From NCBI GenBank assembly GCA_945896675.1, contig CAMDEM010000004.1:1-64000 (forward strand): a stretch of DNA of 64,000 nucleotides, read 5' to 3'. Numbering within the stretch: position 1 is the stretch's first letter; every line of letters begins with the position of its first letter. The position numbers and the translations under genes are program-made. The DNA comes from Cyanobium sp. NIES-981 (GTDB taxonomy: Bacteria; Cyanobacteriota; Cyanobacteriia; PCC-6307; Cyanobiaceae). A model generated the notes under the pieces. The model was not told the DNA's origin. It searched no databases and saw only the letters and a program-made list of their open reading frames with translations. This document shows positions 47,993-57,694 of the stretch, piece by piece.

Positions 47993-48170
47993 CGGCCCCG
48001 GTATCGGCACCTAGGAGGCCGGGCCAGGGCCCTGGGGCGGGAGCTGGCATTGAAAAAATCCATCCATGCAGGTCACCCTTGTGGCGGTGGCAGTTCGGAT
48101 CAGCTGAACACTTGTAGTAGCTTGCGCTCTGGAGCATTCGCTCGTACTGCAGGGGTCTGGGGTTTTCGGA

Positions 48171-49364
48171 ATGAAGGTTTTCGTTCTCGGTGGCGATGGC
48201 TTTTGCGGCTGGCCTTGCGCAGTGAACCTGGCGGACGATGGTCACGACGTGGTGATCGTCGATAACCTCAGTCGCCGCAAGATCGACCTCGACCTCGGGG
48301 TCGAGTCGCTAACGCCGATTGCCACAATTTTTGATCGCCTAAGGGCGTGGGAGCAGGTCGGGGGCAAGGCGATGCGTTTTGTCCACCTGGACATCGCCAA
48401 GGAGTACGACGGCCTGCTCTCCCTGCTGCGCAGTGAACGGCCCGAGGCCATCGTCCATTTCGCCGAGCAGCGGGCAGCCCCCTACTCGATGAAAACCAGC
48501 GCCACCAAGCGCTACACCGTGGACAACAACGTCAACGGCACCCACAACCTGCTCGCCGCCATCGTCGAGAGCGGCCTCGACACCCACATCGTGCACCTTG
48601 GCACCATGGGCGTCTACGGCTACGGCTCCCACCGGGGAGCCACCATCCCCGAGGGCTACCTCAAGGTGGAAGTGCCCCAACCGGATGGCAGCCGCTTTGA
48701 GGAGGAGATCCTGCACCCGGCCAGCCCGGGCAGCGTCTATCACATGACCAAGACGCTGGACCAGCTGCTCTTCCTCTACTACAACAAAAACGACCAGATC
48801 CGCATCACCGATCTCCACCAGGGGATTGTTTGGGGCACCAACACCGCCGCCACCGAGCGCGACCCCCGCCTCACCAACCGCTTCGATTACGACGGTGACT
48901 ACGGCACGGTTTTGAACCGTTTCCTGATGCAAGCCGCCATCGGCTATCCCCTGACCGTGCATGGGACCGGGGGCCAAACCCGCGCCTTCATCCACATCCG
49001 TGATTCGGTGAAGTGCGTGCAGCTGGCCCTGGACAACCCACCTGCCAAAGGGGAGCGGGTGAAAATCTTTAACCAGATGACCGAAAGTCACCAGGTTGGC
49101 GAGCTCGCCCAAAAGGTTGCGGCCCTGACCGGTGCCCAGATCAACAACCTGCCAAACCCCCGCAACGAGGCCGTTGAAAACGATTTGATCGTGGACAACC
49201 GCTGCTTTATCGAGCTCGGCCTCAACCCCACCACCCTCGATGACGGCCTCCTGGCCGAAGTGGTGGATGTGGCTCGCCGCTGGGCCGATCGCTGCGACCG
49301 CAGCCGCATTCCCTGCAACTCGGCCTGGACCCAAACCCAGGCCCAGGCCATCCAAACGGCTTAG
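48171..49364 (+). CDS. sqdB: UDP-sulfoquinovose synthase
   Basis: SqdB makes UDP-sulfoquinovose from UDP-glucose and sulfite, for the sulfolipid SQDG of thylakoids. The 397-residue extended SDR has the NAD loop MKVFVLGGDGFCGWPCAVNL, VDNLSRRKIDLDLGVESLTP, HFAEQRAAPYSMKTSATKRY, the catalytic region LGTMGVYGYGSHRGATIPEG, SVYHMTKTLDQLLFLYYNKN with the Tyr-Lys pair, and HQGIVWGTNTAATERDPRL. These are diagnostic. The next gene, sqdX, does the following step, 14 bases downstream. Confidence 0.98.
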   Translation: MKVFVLGGDGFCGWPCAVNLADDGHDVVIVDNLSRRKIDLDLGVESLTPIATIFDRLRAWEQVGGKAMRFVHLDIAKEYDGLLSLLRSERPEAIVHFAEQRAAPYSMKTSATKRYTVDNNVNGTHNLLAAIVESGLDTHIVHLGTMGVYGYGSHRGATIPEGYLKVEVPQPDGSRFEEEILHPASPGSVYHMTKTLDQLLFLYYNKNDQIRITDLHQGIVWGTNTAATERDPRLTNRFDYDGDYGTVLNRFLMQAAIGYPLTVHGTGGQTRAFIHIRDSVKCVQLALDNPPAKGERVKIFNQMTESHQVGELAQKVAALTGAQINNLPNPRNEAVENDLIVDNRCFIELGLNPTTLDDGLLAEVVDVARRWADRCDRSRIPCNSAWTQTQAQAIQTA

Positions 49365-49378
49365 AGCAGGCCCCTCCC

Positions 49379-50527
49379 TTGAAGATCGCCTTTTTCACCG
49401 AAACCTTCCTCCCCAAGGTTGACGGGATCGTCACCCGGCTCACCAAAACCATCCAACACCTGGTGGCCGCTGGCGATGAGGTGCTGATCTTTTGTCCTGA
49501 AGGCTGCCCCTCCGCCTACATGGGGGCCCAGGTGGTGGGCGTACCGGCCATGCCCCTCCCCCTCTATCCCGAACTCAAGCTGGCCCTACCCAGGCCTGCC
49601 GTGGCCGAAGCCCTGGATCGCTTCAACCCTGATTTGGTCCATGTGGTGAACCCAGCGGTGCTGGGCTTGGGCGGTATTTGGCTGGCCAAAACCAAGGGCT
49701 ATCCCCTGGTCGCCAGCTATCACACCCATCTGCCCAAGTACCTGGAACACTACGGGATGGGCATGCTCGAACCCCTGCTCTGGGAGCTCCTCAAGGCGGC
49801 CCACAACCAGGCCAGCCTGAATCTCTGTACCTCCACCGCCATGGTGGGGGAACTCAGCGAGAAAGGGATCCAGCACACCGACCTGTGGCAGCGCGGGGTG
49901 GATACGGAGCTGTTCCGGCCTGAGCTCCGCTCAGAGGCCATGCGCACGAAACTGCTCGGCGGCCGCAGCGACACCGGCAAGCTGCTCCTCTACATCGGCC
50001 GGCTCTCGGCTGAGAAGCAAATCGAGCGGATCAAACCCGTGCTCGAGGCCTTGCCCGATGCCAGGCTGGCCCTGGTGGGGGATGGGCCCTACCGCCAACA
50101 GCTGGAGAAAATTTTTGCTGGCACCCCGGCCCAGTTTGTGGGCTATCTGGCCGGCGAAGAGCTGGCCGCGGCCTATGCCAGTGGCGATGCCTTTGTCTTC
50201 CCCTCAAGCACCGAAACCCTCGGCCTGGTCTTGCTGGAGGCGATGGCGGCCGGCTGCCCGGTGGTGGGAGCCAACCGCGGCGGCATCCCCGACATCGTCA
50301 GCGACGGGGTCAATGGCTGCCTCTACGAGCCCGAGGGCCCGGATGGGGGCGCGGCCAGCCTGACCGCCGCCGTCCAACGGCTCCTGGGCGACACCAGCGA
50401 GCGCCAAGCCCTGCGGCACAACGCCCGTCAAGAAGCGGAGCGCTGGGGCTGGGCCGGCGCCACCGAACAGCTGCGGGGCTACTACCGCACCCTGCTCGGC
50501 AAGCCTGATCTGCAACTGGTGGCCTAA
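49379..50527 (+). CDS. sqdX: Sulfoquinovosyltransferase (SQDG synthase)
   Basis: SqdX moves sulfoquinovose from its UDP form to diacylglycerol. The 382-residue GT4 protein starts at TTG 49379: MKIAFFTETFLPKVDGIVTR, HTHLPKYLEHYGMGMLEPLL, RGVDTELFRPELRSEAMRTK, LLLYIGRLSAEKQIERIKPV and the donor-binding AFVFPSSTETLGLVLLEAMA plus GCPVVGANRGGIPDI. The E-x7-E signature is present (ETLGLVLLE). The operon with sqdB is typical of cyanobacteria. It is convergent with PBP2, whose stop overlaps. Confidence 0.96.
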   Translation: MKIAFFTETFLPKVDGIVTRLTKTIQHLVAAGDEVLIFCPEGCPSAYMGAQVVGVPAMPLPLYPELKLALPRPAVAEALDRFNPDLVHVVNPAVLGLGGIWLAKTKGYPLVASYHTHLPKYLEHYGMGMLEPLLWELLKAAHNQASLNLCTSTAMVGELSEKGIQHTDLWQRGVDTELFRPELRSEAMRTKLLGGRSDTGKLLLYIGRLSAEKQIERIKPVLEALPDARLALVGDGPYRQQLEKIFAGTPAQFVGYLAGEELAAAYASGDAFVFPSSTETLGLVLLEAMAAGCPVVGANRGGIPDIVSDGVNGCLYEPEGPDGGAASLTAAVQRLLGDTSERQALRHNARQEAERWGWAGATEQLRGYYRTLLGKPDLQLVA

Positions 50528-52287
50528 GGCTTTGCCTTGGCAGGGCTAACGGCATTCACGCCCCGAAACCACGTGGTCATCAGGGCCTTCACCATGGGGG
50601 CGGCCACAGTGCCGCCATAGCCCCCTGAATTTTCACCAAAGGCCACGATCACCAAGGTGGGCTTGTCCGCTGGGGCGTAACCGCCAAACCAGGCGTGGTC
50701 TGGCCGGGGCGGATCTTCGCCAGTACCGGTTTTGCCCGCCACAGGCGGCAGGGTGGGGTCATTGAGCACCTTGCCGGTGCCCTGGGTCACCACCATCCGC
50801 AGGCCCTCGCTCAGCACCTTCAGGGTGGCTGGTTGCAGCCCCAACCAATGGCGGGGGGTTGGCCGTTCCACCAGGTGGGGAGTGACCAGCCAGCCCCCAT
50901 TGGCAGCGGCCGCATAGAGGCGTGCCATCTGGATCGGGGTCACCTGCAGGGCCCCCTGGCCAATCGCCGAGGTGATGGTGTCCACGGGAGTCCAGGCTTC
51001 CCCCAGGACTTTCTGTTTCCAGGCGGGATCCCCGAGCAGCCCCGAGGTTTCCTCATCCGTTAACTCCAGGCCCGTCACCGCGCCGAAACCGAGGCGCCGG
51101 GCGGTCTGGAACAGGTGGGCAGGGCCGAGCTTCAAGCCCACTTGATAGAAGAAGGTGTTGCTACTCACCGCTAAGGCCATCGGGAAGCCGATCAGCCCCA
51201 TGGCCCCATGGTCTCCGTAGCAGAGCCCCGCGTAGCAGAAGGAATGCATGGACATCACCTTGGAGTTGGCGGTGAACAGGCCCGATTCCAGGGCAGCGAT
51301 CGTGGTGACCACCTTGAAGGTGCTCGCCGGAGGAAATCCCTGAAAGGCCCGGTTCAGCAGTGGCGCATTGGGGGAATTGAGGCTGGCCCACTGGCTGCTG
51401 GTGGGGCCATCGGAGAACACGTTGGGATCAAAGGTGGGGCGGCTGGCAATGGCCCGAATCGCACCGGTCTGGGGGTCCATCGCCACAATCGCCCCCTTGC
51501 CCACGCCATCGAGGGCCCGCTCCGCCGCCTGCTGCAGCGGTAAATCCAAGGTGAGGGTGAGGTCCTGGCCGGGTTTGGCCGGCTTATCACCCAAAACCTG
51601 TTGAACCTGCCCCGCCGCATTGACCTCCACCTGCTGGCCGCCCCATTGGCCCCGCAACGACGACTCAAAGGACTTTTCCACCCCGCTGCGCCCCACCCGA
51701 TCACGGATGCGGTAGCCCTTGGTTTGGAGCCGTTCGTATTCCTCTTCGGTGATGCCGCTGGTGTAACCCAACACGTGGGCGCCGAGGCGGCCATGGGGGT
51801 AACTGCGCAACACATCGGTGTCCACCTCAGCCCCCTTGAGGCCATCGATCTGCTCGCGAAAACGCAGCACCTGCACACTGGTCAAGCCAGCCATCAGGGG
51901 GATCCGGAACCCTTCGGGATTCGCCCCACGGACCCGGGCCTGATCCAAGCTGGTAGCCCGCACGGCCAAGACCGTCGCCAGGCGATCCCGCAGCGCCGGC
52001 CACTGGGTATCGCTGACCTGGCGGGGCTGGAAGTAGAGGTTGTAGGTGAGTCGGCTACTCGCCAAGACATCCCCATGGCGGTCGAGGATCCGGCCGCGAA
52101 TGGGATTGCGGGGCATCAGCCGAATGCGGTTGTCATCGGCCCGGGCCCTGTTTTCACCGCCATGGACCAACTGCAACCAGGCGAGCCTGGCCACCATGGC
52201 GCTGCTCAACACGAGAACCACCACCAAAAGCAGGACCGGCTGCTGGCCCATGCCGCTCTGGCGGGATGATCGCGAGCCAGCCACCAT
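50524..52287 (-). CDS. mrdA: Penicillin-binding protein 2
   Basis: PBP2 is a monofunctional transpeptidase of the elongasome. The 587-residue protein has an N-terminal membrane anchor (VLLLVVVLVLSSAMVARLAW), the non-penicillin-binding region (RGRILDRHGDVLASSRLTYN, YPHGRLGAHVLGYTSGI), and the transpeptidase domain. The active site is STFK in FQGFPPASTFKVVTTIAALE, SSN in MALAVSSNTFFYQVGLKLG and KTGT in VAGKTGTGEDPPRPDHAWFG. All are intact. ATG 52287 lies two bases after the preceding small gene on the same strand. Confidence 0.94.
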   Translation of the reverse strand: MVAGSRSSRQSGMGQQPVLLLVVVLVLSSAMVARLAWLQLVHGGENRARADDNRIRLMPRNPIRGRILDRHGDVLASSRLTYNLYFQPRQVSDTQWPALRDRLATVLAVRATSLDQARVRGANPEGFRIPLMAGLTSVQVLRFREQIDGLKGAEVDTDVLRSYPHGRLGAHVLGYTSGITEEEYERLQTKGYRIRDRVGRSGVEKSFESSLRGQWGGQQVEVNAAGQVQQVLGDKPAKPGQDLTLTLDLPLQQAAERALDGVGKGAIVAMDPQTGAIRAIASRPTFDPNVFSDGPTSSQWASLNSPNAPLLNRAFQGFPPASTFKVVTTIAALESGLFTANSKVMSMHSFCYAGLCYGDHGAMGLIGFPMALAVSSNTFFYQVGLKLGPAHLFQTARRLGFGAVTGLELTDEETSGLLGDPAWKQKVLGEAWTPVDTITSAIGQGALQVTPIQMARLYAAAANGGWLVTPHLVERPTPRHWLGLQPATLKVLSEGLRMVVTQGTGKVLNDPTLPPVAGKTGTGEDPPRPDHAWFGGYAPADKPTLVIVAFGENSGGYGGTVAAPMVKALMTTWFRGVNAVSPAKAKP

Positions 52288-52289
52288 GC

Positions 52290-52658
52290 CTATTCGGCTC
52301 CGAGGCGCTGCTCCAGCAGCTGTAAGCGCTCCGCGATCCGGCCAAGGCCCTCCTGCAGGGCCGCACTGTCATCCGGGCTCAACGGCTCCCCAGGCCCGTC
52401 CGGCACATCCCGGACCTCCACTTTCATCACGGGATTGCCCAGGCCTGGGCGCAGCCGGTCCAAGCTCTGGCGCACCTGGCTGGCTGCCCCTTCGCCCTCC
52501 TGGCGCAACTGCTCCAGCGGATCCCCATCGCCGGTCTGAAAGGCCGCCATCACATCCTTTGCCCCCCCTTTGCGGGCCCGGTCGGCTACCGCCAGCCCCA
52601 CCGGCAACAACTCCTGCATGAGCTTGAGGCGAAACGAATCAAGGGGATCGGCGGCCAT
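52290..52658 (-). CDS. Small conserved-looking hypothetical protein before PBP2
   Basis: A 122-residue acidic protein with no signal or membrane helix. It begins MAADPLDSFRLKLMQELLPV and has helical segments LAVADRARKGGAKDVMAAFQ and, at the end, LQEGLGRIAERLQLLEQRLG with coiled-coil heptads. The function is unknown. It is two bases upstream of PBP2 and probably cotranscribed. ATG 52658 is the natural start; the open frame further upstream has a different, noncoding character. Confidence 0.7.
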   Translation of the reverse strand: MAADPLDSFRLKLMQELLPVGLAVADRARKGGAKDVMAAFQTGDGDPLEQLRQEGEGAASQVRQSLDRLRPGLGNPVMKVEVRDVPDGPGEPLSPDDSAALQEGLGRIAERLQLLEQRLGAE

Positions 52659-52750
52659 GGCGACAGTCCTGGCACAAGGAAACTTCCAGTTTGACCGGTA
52701 TACCCCTACTCCGGGGCGCTTTCCCTGGGACCCCTCTCCGGGGCTTAAGG

Positions 52751-53386
52751 GGAGGGCCGCTGCAGCGCGGGCCGCACGCCTGGATCCACCATGAGCTGAC
52801 GGCAGTTTTGCTGGCTGCCCCACCACCAGCCAGCGGCCACCGCCACCGCCAGCAGCGAGGCCAAGGGCACAACAGCCTGCCGGGTCACATCCAGGGCGAA
52901 CCACTCCATCCAGGCCCGCAGGGTGCGTTCCCGATCAAAACGACGCCGGGCCTTCTCCTCAGCCTTCTCGCGCCGCTTCAGCGAACGCATCACCCAACGC
53001 TCAAAGGCCCGCTTCTTGGTGACCGCCATCTTGCGCTCCACCTCCAGCAACTGGCCAGATGTGAGGTCTGGGTTGAAGGTGCTGATCAGCTCAAGGCTTT
53101 TGAGGAACATTTCCACCGCCCCATCCTTGGCGGCGCAGTCGGCCTGATCGAGCAACTCCCAATTGAGCTCGGGGTAAAACCGGCTGCGGTTGCTGATGAT
53201 CTGGTCTTCCTGCAGTTGCCCCGGTTCCCGCAGCCAACGGTCGGTATTGGCATCGAAGCGACGCCAATAGAGGAAGGGGTTCAAATAAATCGTTTTGCCA
53301 CCCAGGTGGATGCTGTCCTCTTGGAGCCGGCGTTGAAGCTCGGAATCGCTGGCAGGGTCGCTGGTTGGCCCGGGGGCAGCAGTCAC
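52751..53386 (-). CDS. Cyanobacterial hypothetical protein with C-terminal membrane helix
   Basis: A protein of about 211 residues of unknown function. The N-terminal third is notable: HLGGKTIYLNPFLYWRRFDA, then DRWLREPGQLQEDQIISNRS and FYPELNWELLDQAD. The middle is strongly basic and helical (KRREKAEEKARRRFDRERTL), suggesting a coiled coil. A C-terminal membrane helix follows (VPLASLLAVAVAAGWWWGSQ), so it is probably tail-anchored with the bulk in the cytosol. The exact stop should be confirmed. It lies between guaA and the PBP2 pair on the same strand. Confidence 0.7.
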
Positions 53387-53462
53387 GATGGCTGGGCTGG
53401 GAGCTGATGGTATCGAAGCTGCAGCGTCGGGGCTACTCCCAGGTGTCCTACTCCCAGGGGCT

Positions 53463-55061
53463 TTACTCCCATTCGATCGTGCCCGGGGGCTTGCTGGTGA
53501 TGTCGAGCACCACCCGGTTCACCCCCTTCACCTCGTTGACGATGCGATTGGAGATCTTCTCCAACAGGTCGTAGGGCAGCCGCGACCAATCGGCGGTCAT
53601 GCCGTCTTCGGACGACACGCAGCGCAGCACGATCGGGAAGGCATAGGTGCGCTTATCGCCCATGACGCCCACACTGCGGACAGGCAACAGGACGGCAAAG
53701 GCCTGCCAGATCTCGTTGTACAAACCAGCCTCTTTGACCTCCTCGCGCACGATCAAGTCGGCATCGCGCAGGATGTTGAGCTTCTCGCTGGTGACCTCAC
53801 CCAAAATCCGAATCGCCAGGCCCGGACCGGGGAAGGGATGGCGCCCCACGATTTCCTGGGGCAAACCGAGACTGCGGCCCACCTTGCGAACCTCGTCTTT
53901 AAACAGCCGGCGCAGGGGCTCCACCAACTTGAACTGGAGATCCTTCGGCAGGCCACCCACGTTGTGGTGGCTCTTGATCTTCACCGCAACCCGCTCACCG
54001 GTTTTGGGATCGATGCCCGTGCCGGCGCTCTCGATCACATCGGGGTACAGGGTGCCCTGGGCCAGGTAATCGAAGGGCCCAAGCCGCTTGCTCTCCTCTT
54101 CAAACACCCGGATGAATTCGGTGCCAATCAGCTTGCGCTTCTCCTCTGGATCGGTCACCCCATCGAGCTTGTTGATGAAGCGCTCCCGGGCATTGATGTA
54201 TTCAACATTGATGTGAAAACGCTTGTCGAAAAACTCCACCAAAAACTCGGGCTCCCCTTTGCGCATGAAGCCCTGGTCAATGAACATGCAGGTGAGCTGA
54301 TCGCCAATGGCCTTGTGCAGCAAGAAGGCGAGGGTGGAGGAATCGACCCCACCGGAGAGGGCCAGCAGCACGCGCTTATCGCCCACTTGGGCCCGCACAT
54401 CAGCCACGGCCTCATCGATGAAAGCGGCCGTGGTCCAGTCAGTTTCGCACTCACAAATGTGATAGACGAAATTGCGCAGCAGCGCCATTCCACCGGTGGA
54501 ATGGACCACCTCAGGGTGGAACTGCACCCCATACAACCGCCGCTGGTGATTGGCCACCGCCGCCTCGGGCGTGTTGTCGGTATGGGCCAGCCGGGTAAAG
54601 CCTGCGGGCAAGCGCTCCACGGAATCCCCGTGGCTCATCCACATGGTCGAACCATCCTGGACATTGGTCAGCAGATCGACTGGCTCGTCGACAAACAGAG
54701 GCGCCTTGCCATATTCAGCGCGGCCCGCCGCCACCACCGAACCGCCCAGCTGCTGCACCATCAGCTGCATGCCGTAGCAAACACCGAGTATCGGAATGCC
54801 GAGGTCCCAGATACCGGGATCACACACCGGCGCCCCGGGCTCATACACGGAGCTTGGGCCGCCACTGAGGATGATCCCCTTGGGCTGGATGGCCTTGAGT
54901 TCTTCCGCCGTGGTGGTGTAAGCCATTACCAGCGAAAACACCTCGGTTTCCCGCACGCGCCGGGCGATCAGCTCGGAGTATTGGGAACCAAAATCAAGGA
55001 TCACAATCGCCGGATAGCGACTGGATTGGGAGGTGGGATCGACGGCAGCTACTGAAGACAT
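53463..55061 (-). CDS. guaA: GMP synthase (glutamine-hydrolysing)
   Basis: GuaA aminates XMP to GMP. The 532-residue protein has the class I glutaminase domain: [37 protein letters not shown], the nucleophile Cys in [20 protein letters not shown], and His-Glu in [19 protein letters not shown]. The ATP pyrophosphatase domain follows with [20 protein letters not shown] (PP-loop SGGVDS). The dimerisation domain has [33 protein letters not shown] and the end [13 protein letters not shown]. Length is normal. cbiD lies 33 bases upstream on the same strand. Confidence 0.97.
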   Translation of the reverse strand: MSSVAAVDPTSQSSRYPAIVILDFGSQYSELIARRVRETEVFSLVMAYTTTAEELKAIQPKGIILSGGPSSVYEPGAPVCDPGIWDLGIPILGVCYGMQLMVQQLGGSVVAAGRAEYGKAPLFVDEPVDLLTNVQDGSTMWMSHGDSVERLPAGFTRLAHTDNTPEAAVANHQRRLYGVQFHPEVVHSTGGMALLRNFVYHICECETDWTTAAFIDEAVADVRAQVGDKRVLLALSGGVDSSTLAFLLHKAIGDQLTCMFIDQGFMRKGEPEFLVEFFDKRFHINVEYINARERFINKLDGVTDPEEKRKLIGTEFIRVFEEESKRLGPFDYLAQGTLYPDVIESAGTGIDPKTGERVAVKIKSHHNVGGLPKDLQFKLVEPLRRLFKDEVRKVGRSLGLPQEIVGRHPFPGPGLAIRILGEVTSEKLNILRDADLIVREEVKEAGLYNEIWQAFAVLLPVRSVGVMGDKRTYAFPIVLRCVSSEDGMTADWSRLPYDLLEKISNRIVNEVKGVNRVVLDITSKPPGTIEWE

Positions 55062-55094
55062 TCGAGGCGCTCGACCCGACGCAATCGGGCCAGC

Positions 55095-56267
55095 CTAGGT
55101 GCCGCCCCCAGCAAGATCCACCAGCCCAACACCAGCGAGCTCAGCAAAGAGCGGCCGCCCCACGGGGCCCTGGGCACAGAGCTGGCGGGAACGGTCAAAC
55201 AGCACAGCGCCCACCGCCATCCCAACCTGGCCATAACGGGCCAGGTAATCAAGGGATCGTTGCTCAATCGCCGCCGCCACCCGCTGGCGCAGGCGTTCGG
55301 CCCGCCCCGGATCGGTGGCGCCCAACGCAGCCAAGGCCTGTTCCACCGTGGGCGCCCCATGCAAGGCAGCCAACGCTGGACCGCCCAGTCCATCGAGGGC
55401 GGCAAGAGCCGTGAGCACCTCGGCGCGCCCATCGGCCAGATGGTGGTGGGTATGGAAAATCCCACCCGCCAATTTGATCAGCTTTCCCTGGTAGCCAAAC
55501 AGCAACAACCGCCGCACCCCCGCCTCGGCAGCCGCCACCAGCAACGGCCCGAGCCAATTGCCTGCCTTCAGCAACAAGCCAGGGGGCAAGCCGAGCTGGG
55601 GCGCCAAATCCAGGCCGTTTTCGCCAATCACCAACACCAGATCACCGCCAAACCCTGCAGCCGCGGCCCGCAACCGCAGGGCTGCCAAGGCCTCGGCCAG
55701 TTGATCGGGGGCTGCGCTGCGCTGCACCGTGGCCTGGGTGCCAATCAGGGCCAAGCCGTCCACCACCCCAAACGCCGCATTGCTGGTGCGCTCAGCCAGG
55801 CGGCGGCCCGCGGGGAAAATCACCTGCACCTGCAAACCCCGGCCAGCGGGCACGAGGGCCCTGAGATTGCCATCCAACAGGGCCCGGGCGTAGGCCGAAA
55901 GGCACAGCTCGCCGGTGGCCGCGTGGATGCCGGCGCCCTCCCCGGCATCAATCTGAAGCCAAACCTCCTCTGAGCTGGGGGGCCACCAAGAGACTTCCAC
56001 CCACACCACCAGGCCCCGGGTGAGATCCAGGCCCTCCCCCGGTTCACAGCGGGCCACGGCCAGGGCCCGGCCAGCCCCGAGGGGCGAAGCGGCCACCACT
56101 GGGATCGCCACGGGGCCGGCTCCTGGGATGGCTCCTGGAATCACCTCTCCTGCTTCAAGCGCAAGCTGCTGCTCGGCCTCGAAGGGCTCGCCCCGCAGGG
56201 CCAGCAACGCCGCCTTAGCGGCGGCGGCTACCCACACCGGCAGCGTGTAGCCCGTGGTCTCAGCCAT
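55095..56267 (-). CDS. cbiD: Cobalt-precorrin-5B C1-methyltransferase
   Basis: CbiD methylates C1 of cobalt-precorrin-5B in the anaerobic corrin route. The 390-residue protein begins MAETTGYTLPVWVAAAAKAA, where most CbiD proteins have GYTTGTCAAAAAKAA, so the TGTC part is replaced. It also has VEVSWWPPSSEEVWLQIDAG, VQVIFPAGRRLAERTSNAAF, LVLVIGENGLDLAPQLGLPP, RLLLFGYQGKLIKLAGGIFH and THHHLADGRAEVL, which match the family. With cobH it supports a corrinoid pathway. ATG 56267 gives the family N-terminus; the longer frame is unlikely. Confidence 0.9.
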   Translation of the reverse strand: MAETTGYTLPVWVAAAAKAALLALRGEPFEAEQQLALEAGEVIPGAIPGAGPVAIPVVAASPLGAGRALAVARCEPGEGLDLTRGLVVWVEVSWWPPSSEEVWLQIDAGEGAGIHAATGELCLSAYARALLDGNLRALVPAGRGLQVQVIFPAGRRLAERTSNAAFGVVDGLALIGTQATVQRSAAPDQLAEALAALRLRAAAAGFGGDLVLVIGENGLDLAPQLGLPPGLLLKAGNWLGPLLVAAAEAGVRRLLLFGYQGKLIKLAGGIFHTHHHLADGRAEVLTALAALDGLGGPALAALHGAPTVEQALAALGATDPGRAERLRQRVAAAIEQRSLDYLARYGQVGMAVGAVLFDRSRQLCAQGPVGRPLFAELAGVGLVDLAGGGT

Positions 56268-56301
56268 CAGTGCCGCCCTCGAGCCAGAAAGCCCCCTCGA
56301 T

Positions 56302-56322
56302 TCCACCGTTTTTTATGGTGGA
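56302..56322. promoter_or_regulatory. Inverted repeat between divergent cbiD and the aminotransferase gene
   Basis: TCCACC (56302-56307) and GGTGGA (56317-56322) flank GTTTTTTAT. The element lies 35 bases from the cbiD start and 46 from the aminotransferase start. It may be an operator or a leader hairpin; no protein can be named. Confidence 0.35.
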
Positions 56323-56367
56323 CCATCGCCCGGCCACGGCGCCCGAACCTCGCCTCCACCTTTTGCC

Positions 56368-57519
56368 ATGCAGGACAAACTCACGCTGATGATCCCGGGC
56401 CCCACGCCGGTGCCTGAAACTGTCCTGATGGCCATGGGCCGGCACCCGATTGGTCACCGCAGCGCCGACTTCCAAAAGATCGTCAAGCGCACAACGGAAC
56501 AGCTGAAATGGCTGCACCAAACCAGCTCGGATGTACTGGTCCTCGCAGGAAGTGGCACGGCCGCCATGGAGGCGGGAATCATCAACGTGCTGAGCAAGGG
56601 TGACAAGGTGCTCTGCGGCGACAACGGCAAGTTCGGCGAGCGTTGGGTGAAGGTGGCCCAGGCCTACGGCCTTGACGTCGAGGTGGTTAAGGCGGAATGG
56701 GGCCAGCCCCTGGACCCGGAAGCGTTCCGCACTGCCCTGGAAGCCGACAGCACCAAGGCCATCAAGGCCGTGATCGTCACCCACTCGGAAACCTCCACGG
56801 GGGTGATCAACGACCTGGAAAGCATCGCCAAGCATGTGTTGGCCCATGGTTCGGCCCTCACCATCGCCGACTGCGTCACCAGCCTGGGCGCCTGCGATGT
56901 GCCCATGGACAAGTGGGGCCTCGACGTGGTGGGTTCGGGCTCCCAAAAGGGCTACATGATGCCGCCAGGCCTGGCCTTTGTGGCCATGAGTGAGAAGGCC
57001 TGGGCTGCCTACGCCACCTCCGATCTGCCGAAGTTTTATCTGGACCTCGGCAAGTACCGCAAGGCTGCCGCCGACAACAGCAATCCCTTCACGCCTCCCA
57101 TCAACCTCTACTTCGCCCTGGAGGCCGCCCTCCAGATGATGCAAGAGGAAGGTCTCGAGGCGATCACGGCGCGCCATGCCCGCCACCGTCGGGCTGCCCA
57201 AGCCGGCATGAAAGCCATGGGCCTGCCCCTCTACGCCGCCGAAGGCCACGGCAGCCCAGCGATCACCGCCGTGGCACCGGAAGGCATCGACGCCGAGAGC
57301 CTGCGCAAAAAGGTGAAAGAGCGCTTCGACATCCTGCTGGCGGGCGGCCAAGACCACCTCAAGGGCAAGGTGTTCCGCATCGGCCACCTGGGCTTTGTCT
57401 GCGACCGCGATGTGCTCACCGCTGTGGCCGCCATCGAAGCCACGGTGCAGGGGTTGGGCCTGGCCAAAGCTCCCACCGGCAGTGGCGTTGCCGCAGCCGC
57501 CGCTGAGCTAGCCAAGTAA
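56368..57519 (+). CDS. Serine/alanine-glyoxylate aminotransferase family protein
   Basis: A 383-residue class V PLP aminotransferase. It has LTLMIPGPTPVPETVLMAMG, HPIGHRSADFQKIVKRTTEQ, LAGSGTAAMEAGIINVLSKG, the PLP-Asp in LTIADCVTSLGACDVPMDKW and the PLP-Lys K194 in VVGSGSQKGYMMPPGLAFV. Members transfer amino groups between serine or alanine and glyoxylate; in cyanobacteria this suits photorespiratory glycolate use. A role as the small subunit of soluble hydrogenase was once proposed for such proteins. ATG 56368 is the start. A strong hairpin follows the gene. Confidence 0.92.
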   Translation: MQDKLTLMIPGPTPVPETVLMAMGRHPIGHRSADFQKIVKRTTEQLKWLHQTSSDVLVLAGSGTAAMEAGIINVLSKGDKVLCGDNGKFGERWVKVAQAYGLDVEVVKAEWGQPLDPEAFRTALEADSTKAIKAVIVTHSETSTGVINDLESIAKHVLAHGSALTIADCVTSLGACDVPMDKWGLDVVGSGSQKGYMMPPGLAFVAMSEKAWAAYATSDLPKFYLDLGKYRKAAADNSNPFTPPINLYFALEAALQMMQEEGLEAITARHARHRRAAQAGMKAMGLPLYAAEGHGSPAITAVAPEGIDAESLRKKVKERFDILLAGGQDHLKGKVFRIGHLGFVCDRDVLTAVAAIEATVQGLGLAKAPTGSGVAAAAAELAK

Positions 57520-57560
57520 GCCCAATGGGCTAATCACAACAGTCGATCAACGCTTCAATT

Positions 57561-57589
57561 GCAAGTCCACCCCCAAGCGGTGGACTTGC
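57561..57589 (+). terminator. Perfect 11-bp hairpin after the aminotransferase gene
   Basis: GCAAGTCCACC (57561-57571) pairs perfectly with GGTGGACTTGC (57579-57589) across the loop CCCAAGC. It lies 41 bases after the stop and 14 before the tRNA. No T-run follows, so it may act as an mRNA 3' end or processing site instead of a classic intrinsic terminator. Confidence 0.6.
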
Positions 57590-57603
57590 TAGGGTCAAAG
57601 AAT

Positions 57604-57675
57604 GCGGGTGTAATTCAGTGGTAGAATGTCAGCTTCCCAAGCTGAACGTCGTCGGTTCGAGTCCGATCACCCGCT
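57604..57675 (+). tRNA. trnG: tRNA-Gly(CCC)
   Basis: The cloverleaf has acceptor GCGGGTG with CACCCGC, a D arm with TTCAGTGGTAGAA, anticodon arm TCAGC-TTCCCAA-GCTGA (anticodon CCC) and a T arm CGGTTCGAGTCCG. The discriminator is T, as for the other glycine tRNA in the window. CCA is not encoded. Confidence 0.96.
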
Positions 57676-57694
57676 TGAGAAAATCCATTCATTC

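Noticed and set aside
48339-49355. 338-residue open frame opposite sqdB
   Set aside because: Val/Gly/His-rich antisense shadow; sqdB is unambiguous.
53388-55055. 555-residue open frame opposite guaA
   Set aside because: Antisense shadow; guaA has both glutaminase and PP-loop motifs.
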